Shown here one piece after another: positions 35,801 through 39,250 of a stretch of DNA of 39,250 nucleotides. A program made the translations under genes and the position numbers. The notes below the pieces were generated by a model. It was not told where the DNA came from, ran no database searches, and saw nothing but the letters and a program-made list of their open reading frames with translations. The number at the start of each line of letters is the position of its first letter. Position 1 is the first letter of the stretch. The stretch is from NCBI GenBank assembly GCA_001003705.1, contig LCPQ01000013.1, forward strand, positions 1 through 39,250, given 5' to 3'. This stretch comes from Parcubacteria group bacterium GW2011_GWA2_48_9. GTDB lineage: Bacteria; Patescibacteriota; Patescibacteriia; UBA10025.

Positions 35801-38646
35801 CAAATGTGACGACCAATGGGCTCGTTTGTGAGTTCAGAAACGTTCGCGACACTGGCTCCCTCACCGTTATCAAACATGTTGAGGGCGGCGATTTGCTCGC
35901 TTCCGACTGGACCATGCATATCAAACAGGGTGATAACGAAGTCGCTTCGTTCCCTGGCAACGAGAGCGGAGTACTCACAGCTCTTCCAACGGGCGACTAC
36001 AAGGTAGTCGAAACTGGTGACATGACCAACTATGGCTATGTTTACCAGGGCGACTGCGACGTTGATGGTAATATTTCAATCGGTTACGGCGAGAGCAAGA
36101 CGTGCACGATCTTCAACTTCCGCTACACAGGGGATATCACAGTCAATAAATTCGTCCAATACCCAGATGGTCAACCCGTACAGAACCCCGCTGACTGGTC
36201 ATGGGACATCAACGGTGGATCCGCGCTTCCGGGCGGGCAAACAGAAGAAATCGATATCAATGTCCTCTACACCATAGCGGAAGACACTACACATTATCCT
36301 GCCGACAATTTCACCACGACGTGGGTCTGTTACAACGGAGATGAGCTCGTCGCCCAGGGCGCGGGAACATCATTCGACGTAACACTTACTCACGCCGAAG
36401 AATCGCTCGTTTGCACATTTACAAACGTGCGCGACACGACCCGCGTTATTTTTGATAAAGTGGTTATAGGTGGCGACCCTGGCACTGAAGACGACTGGAG
36501 TTTCACCATTGGTGGCGTTCCCGGCAGTTTCGGCGACGGTGATGCTGTTACCCTGCTTACAAATGAAACGTATGACGTGACTGAATCGTCCTCATACGAC
36601 AATCTCTACACGCTTACCGGTGCTTCCGGAGTATGCTCACTGGTTAATGGACAGATTGTGATGAACACGGGCGCGCAAGGCGGAACATGCGTTGTAGAAA
36701 ACACGCGCGACACCGGCACCATCGACGGCACCAAGTTCAACGACACTAATGGTGACGGCACATGGGATGCGGGAGAACCTGGCGTTCCTGGAGTAACTAT
36801 CAATTTAAGCAACGGCTGGACAACCAGCACTGATGGTAATGGCAACTACGTATTCAATGACGTTCCGACGGGCACATACTCCGCCAGTGAAGTTGTTCCC
36901 GCCGACTGGACGAATACGACCCCCAACCCCGTCAACAACGTAGTTGTGGTGGACGGACAAACAACGACGGCCAATTTCGGCAACTTCGAATACGCCACCG
37001 TCACTGTCTGCAAATATATTGATGTCAACGGCGATGGCGCCATTGACGGCGACCCGCTCTACACCGCCGACGGCGGATGGAGAGTGCGCGTACACGGCGT
37101 ACCGCAATACACCGACGACGGCTGCGCTACCTTCACAAATATCGGTCCTGGAACTTTCCAAATTGATGAAGAACAGAAGGACGGCTGGTCACAGACCATG
37201 CCGGGAAGTGGAGTCTACTTTTACACATCCGTCTCCGGTGATGAAGTGACATACGACTTCGCGAACTTCCAACTCGGAAAAATCTCGGGCTACAAGTTTA
37301 ACGACCTGGATGGCAACGGCACATGGGATAATGGCGAACCTCCTATCCAAAACTGGCAGATGAATCTCACTGGCCAGCACAGTGCCTTCGTGTACACTGA
37401 TGTAAACGGTTACTACGAATTTACCGGTCTCGAGGCTGGAACCTTCGCTGTCGCTGAAGAGAACGTTGCCGGATGGACCCGCACGACATCCCCTGCCTCA
37501 TACGATGTCAATATCGTGTCAGGTACCGTCTCTGAAAACAGCACATTTGGGAACTTCGAGAATATCGACGTTACAGTGTGCAAGTACATCGACGTAAACG
37601 GCGACGGCTTCCTGACCGATGAACCGCCATATGAGGATGGTTGGAATGTAAACCTCAATGATGATCAGCGAGTGACTAGCGAAAATGGCTGCGTCACTTA
37701 CGCAAACGTTGGACCAGGAAATTACGACATCACTGAAAACACTAACAGCGACTGGATCCAAACCTACCCTGCTGAAGGAAGCTACAATTTCAGCGCTGCT
37801 TCAGGACAGGATGAAACGTTCAACTTCGGCAACTTCAAGCTCGGTTCAATCTACGGCTACAAACTCAATGCGCAAGAAAACCCCCTCAGCGACTGGAAGA
37901 TCTGCCTTTCCGGCGGTTCCATCGATGAGGAAGGAGAGGATGTGGACTTCGGAGTGGATTGCCACATCGACTACACTGATGAAAACGGCTACTACGAATT
38001 CGATGGCCTGACGGCTGGCGAGTATTCAGTAGCCGAAAAACTCCAATACGGCTGGACAGCCATTGATCCTGCATCAGGTGAATACACTGGCATCGGCATT
38101 ACCTCAGGAGCCGATGAACAACGCGACTTCATGAACCAGTTGAATGAATTTGATCTAATAATCGATAAATCTGCTGACGAAACAGTCCTGGCGGGTGACC
38201 AGCTCACCTATACGCTCGACTGGAGCGTCACGGGCAATACTGACGTATCGAACGTCATGATTACCGATGAGCTCCCTGCCGACACCACGTTCGTCTCCGC
38301 TGACAACGGCGGGACCTACGACAGTGGGACCAATACGGTTAGCTGGGATCTCGGCATGAAGACGCCTGATGCCAATGGAACCGTCTCATTCATCGTCGCA
38401 ATCGACTCACCGCTCTACAACGGCACCGAAATTGAAAACGAAGCTGAAATCTGCGGTGAGGGCGAACTCGTCGTCGCTGCGGAAGCTGAAGAAGAGCCCA
38501 CCGAGAAATGTGATGACGATTCAACAACGACGGAAGTCGAATCTGACTTCACTGTGGATATCGAAAAGACTGGTCCTGAAACAGCAGAAGCAGGAGTAGA
38601 AGGAGCAGAACAACAAGCTGCTTTACTATCTTTAAGACATCTATAA
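32890..38646 (+). CDS. Giant secreted surface protein: signal peptide, DUF11-like, VWA, CnaB/SpaA-like and SdrD-B-like repeats; C-terminus probably truncated or fused at a junction
   Basis: Signal peptide ending NAAQA; DIALVIDSSGSID MIDAS; repeated DTGSL.V.K..D / NNLPTGSYTVTES; repeated GYKFNDLDGNGTWDNGEPP; DxDGDGDID loops; terminal DUF11-like segments. Confidence 0.85.
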   Translation: MKHHMTINLLPRKTWRQRLMKSVHVFIMLTFIANMSMVGVFIQPNAAQAIDWPSDNQWVIPVCNDDPSGDESPNSVDLKASGASEYGAAYFIDADNLYLRERVDGNPKDSNSFREYAWVFMIQKDISTTNYDYLVSLRGSGNGENVELWENTTKNGPIDWSPIFNDPAETLLQSYSTSTNARSTTVGSDYYVDWKIPMSQLTSRGVNLLNSGLYFATSTNANNYNKDHLNCYNAPDIQIQKLIQKNHAGSTFQDGRTASVEAERGDTLTYSVRVTNNGGPATNETFVDELGFGNAADGNQNVNPTSQYSNWTSVLNLNTDSNANSFTGAWGNGSSDGQVNDTLTLNLALLSGGGASESFSFDTVIRNDLTSPSTLLENMAKVQSNSRRSDTDIEVTYNVTNPPLGQACGLDIALVIDSSGSIDSTELTQMKNAFKGFVDAFLPGTPTQFSVTEFDSVASVELAFSGNATTIKNTIGNAVSGGTTNWDDALAKAASTFDPRPAKPNLVVFASDGNANTWGNPGNYDGETAAMPPAIEEANAIKAAGTRIIALGIGDDLDVENLKAISGSNVAPPATVDETADVILADFDTLAAALSDLANELCGGKILVQKQLDTDGDGDIDLDGSQPNIALEGWNFDVNGSPSNPLFQSTTDTGALTFDVENGTYSVAELNQKPNTHIVNGSCVNGVQQVGTFDLGTKTISGLTMGTDETISCTFVNSIDVGSLQVTKVVDAGNLTPDQWSFTINGYGTKTPAPGTDYVVFNNLPTGSYTVTESDETGYHQVSSTCTDVAVANDQQATCVFHNAVDTGSLKVIKYVDTGDATPDMWDFTTNNTTLSPAQGESYVVFNNLLPGNYSVTESNLTDYHQVSTTCTNAAVVGGQETVCEFHNAHDTGSVTVNKKVDTDGDGDIDLVNPQGWTYDMNGFNQNFVMGSSQVVLTGAHTISEDQQAGYHVVGWTCNNGQQGAGTSIQANVTTNGLVCEFRNVRDTGSLTVIKHVEGGDLLASDWTMHIKQGDNEVASFPGNESGVLTALPTGDYKVVETGDMTNYGYVYQGDCDVDGNISIGYGESKTCTIFNFRYTGDITVNKFVQYPDGQPVQNPADWSWDINGGSALPGGQTEEIDINVLYTIAEDTTHYPADNFTTTWVCYNGDELVAQGAGTSFDVTLTHAEESLVCTFTNVRDTTRVIFDKVVIGGDPGTEDDWSFTIGGVPGSFGDGDAVTLLTNETYDVTESSSYDNLYTLTGASGVCSLVNGQIVMNTGAQGGTCVVENTRDTGTIDGTKFNDTNGDGTWDAGEPGVPGVTINLSNGWTTSTDGNGNYVFNDVPTGTYSASEVVPADWTNTTPNPVNNVVVVDGQTTTANFGNFEYATVTVCKYIDVNGDGAIDGDPLYTADGGWRVRVHGVPQYTDDGCATFTNIGPGTFQIDEEQKDGWSQTMPGSGVYFYTSVSGDEVTYDFANFQLGKISGYKFNDLDGNGTWDNGEPPIQNWQMNLTGQHSAFVYTDVNGYYEFTGLEAGTFAVAEENVAGWTRTTSPASYDVNIVSGTVSENSTFGNFENIDVTVCKYIDVNGDGFLTDEPPYEDGWNVNLNDDQRVTSENGCVTYANVGPGNYDITENTNSDWIQTYPAEGSYNFSAASGQDETFNFGNFKLGSIYGYKLNAQENPLSDWKICLSGGSIDEEGEDVDFGVDCHIDYTDENGYYEFDGLTAGEYSVAEKLQYGWTAIDPASGEYTGIGITSGADEQRDFMNQLNEFDLIIDKSADETVLAGDQLTYTLDWSVTGNTDVSNVMITDELPADTTFVSADNGGTYDSGTNTVSWDLGMKTPDANGTVSFIVAIDSPLYNGTEIENEAEICGEGELVVAAEAEEEPTEKCDDDSTTTEVESDFTVDIEKTGPETAEAGVEGAEQQAALLSLRHL

Positions 38647-39250
38647 GGAAGCGGGCTAATTATAGTATTAGGCTGAGCAACCTCTCCGGCACAAGTTATA
38701 TTACCGCTGCCTGTTTGGTCACAGTTAGCATTAGTTGGACAAACAGGCAGAGCAACAGAAGACGGGCTGGGTGATAACGGCTCTGTAGGCACTAGCTGGG
38801 AAAGATCGACAGTTCCTTTTAATGTACACCTGTCAATGCTGTCAAAACCACAGTAGGATTGCTGATCTACAGTGAACACTCCCACATAAGCTGTAGTTTG
38901 ACCAGTTTCTGTTGTAAAACTGTATTTAAACATATTATTAGGATTATTAAAGGTCATATTTCCAGAAGCATCTGTCTTATCGCCTGTAGGAGTTTGTGAT
39001 AAACGGGCACAGGTCGCGTCATTATTAGCATTGGGTTTTCCACAAAAAACCGGGTAAAATTGCGTGTTAGGTTTTTCACCTTGTATATAAAGCGAGCTAA
39101 ATGTAAATTTATAATTTACCTGAGTTTTTCCATTAATATTAACCACCTGCCCTTTATCGATTTGCATTACCAAACTGCCTGTTGGGTTATTATTTGTATC
39201 AGCTTTTGTCAATGGTATTGTAAATATTTTCCAAGTTGAAGTAGAAGATG
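38415..39250 (-). CDS. Partial ORF of unknown function (runs off the right edge; 3' part below about 38620 is antisense to the adhesin and probably not genuine)
   Basis: Open in frame through 39250 (SSTSTWKIFTIPLTKADTNNNP...); AT-rich codon usage differs from the rest of the window. Confidence 0.5.
   Translation of the reverse strand, partial: SSTSTWKIFTIPLTKADTNNNPTGSLVMQIDKGQVVNINGKTQVNYKFTFSSLYIQGEKPNTQFYPVFCGKPNANNDATCARLSQTPTGDKTDASGNMTFNNPNNMFKYSFTTETGQTTAYVGVFTVDQQSYCGFDSIDRCTLKGTVDLSQLVPTEPLSPSPSSVALPVCPTNANCDQTGSGNITCAGEVAQPNTIISPLPYRCLKDSKAACCSAPSTPASAVSGPVFSISTVKSDSTSVVVESSSHFSVGSSSASAATTSSPSPQISASFSISVPL

Noticed and set aside
34700-37900. CRISPR-like or satellite repeat array inside the adhesin
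   Set aside because: Repeats are ~80-aa protein domain repeats in frame (CnaB/SdrD-like), diverged at nucleotide level, with no constant short repeat/unique spacer pattern.

Overview
39.25 kb chromosomal-type contig. Gene content and architecture suggest a Candidate Phyla Radiation (Patescibacteria)-like bacterium, which is an inference and not proven. From left to right: an asparaginase-fold protein (partial), a LysM-like lipoprotein, an HD-domain protein, YjbQ/UPF0047, a small zinc-finger protein, a divergent PurH and a PfkB-family kinase; a membrane-anchored cupredoxin; a division/cell-wall cluster on the minus strand (mraZ-rsmH-ftsL-like-ftsI-murF); lexA plus a Y-family polymerase homologue; TsaB-like and winged-helix genes; a PP2C-like/TM/beta-propeller protein; rplJ-rplL with an L10-type leader; an alpha/beta hydrolase, UMP kinase, MltG, mannose-1-P guanylyltransferase and Pcm; a type IV pilus operon (pilB, pilC, pseudopilins, PilX-like); a 626 bp non-coding, highly structured intergenic region; and a 1918-aa VWA/CnaB/SdrD-like adhesin that ends at a suspected contig junction. 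Most notable points: (1) a candidate undescribed structured ncRNA with a 21/22-bp long-range stem upstream of the adhesin; (2) an 18-nt identical CTTC-N7-CTTC direct repeat at both lexA and the Y-family polymerase gene, a candidate SOS box; (3) that Y-family protein has lost a catalytic Asp, the steric gate and two dNTP-contact residues, so it looks ImuB-like; (4) a 100-aa ribosomal protein L7/L12 that lacks the hinge; (5) a 5x10-bp MraZ operator; (6) a small leader ORF coupled to pfkB. No CRISPR array, rRNA, tRNA or transposase was recognised.
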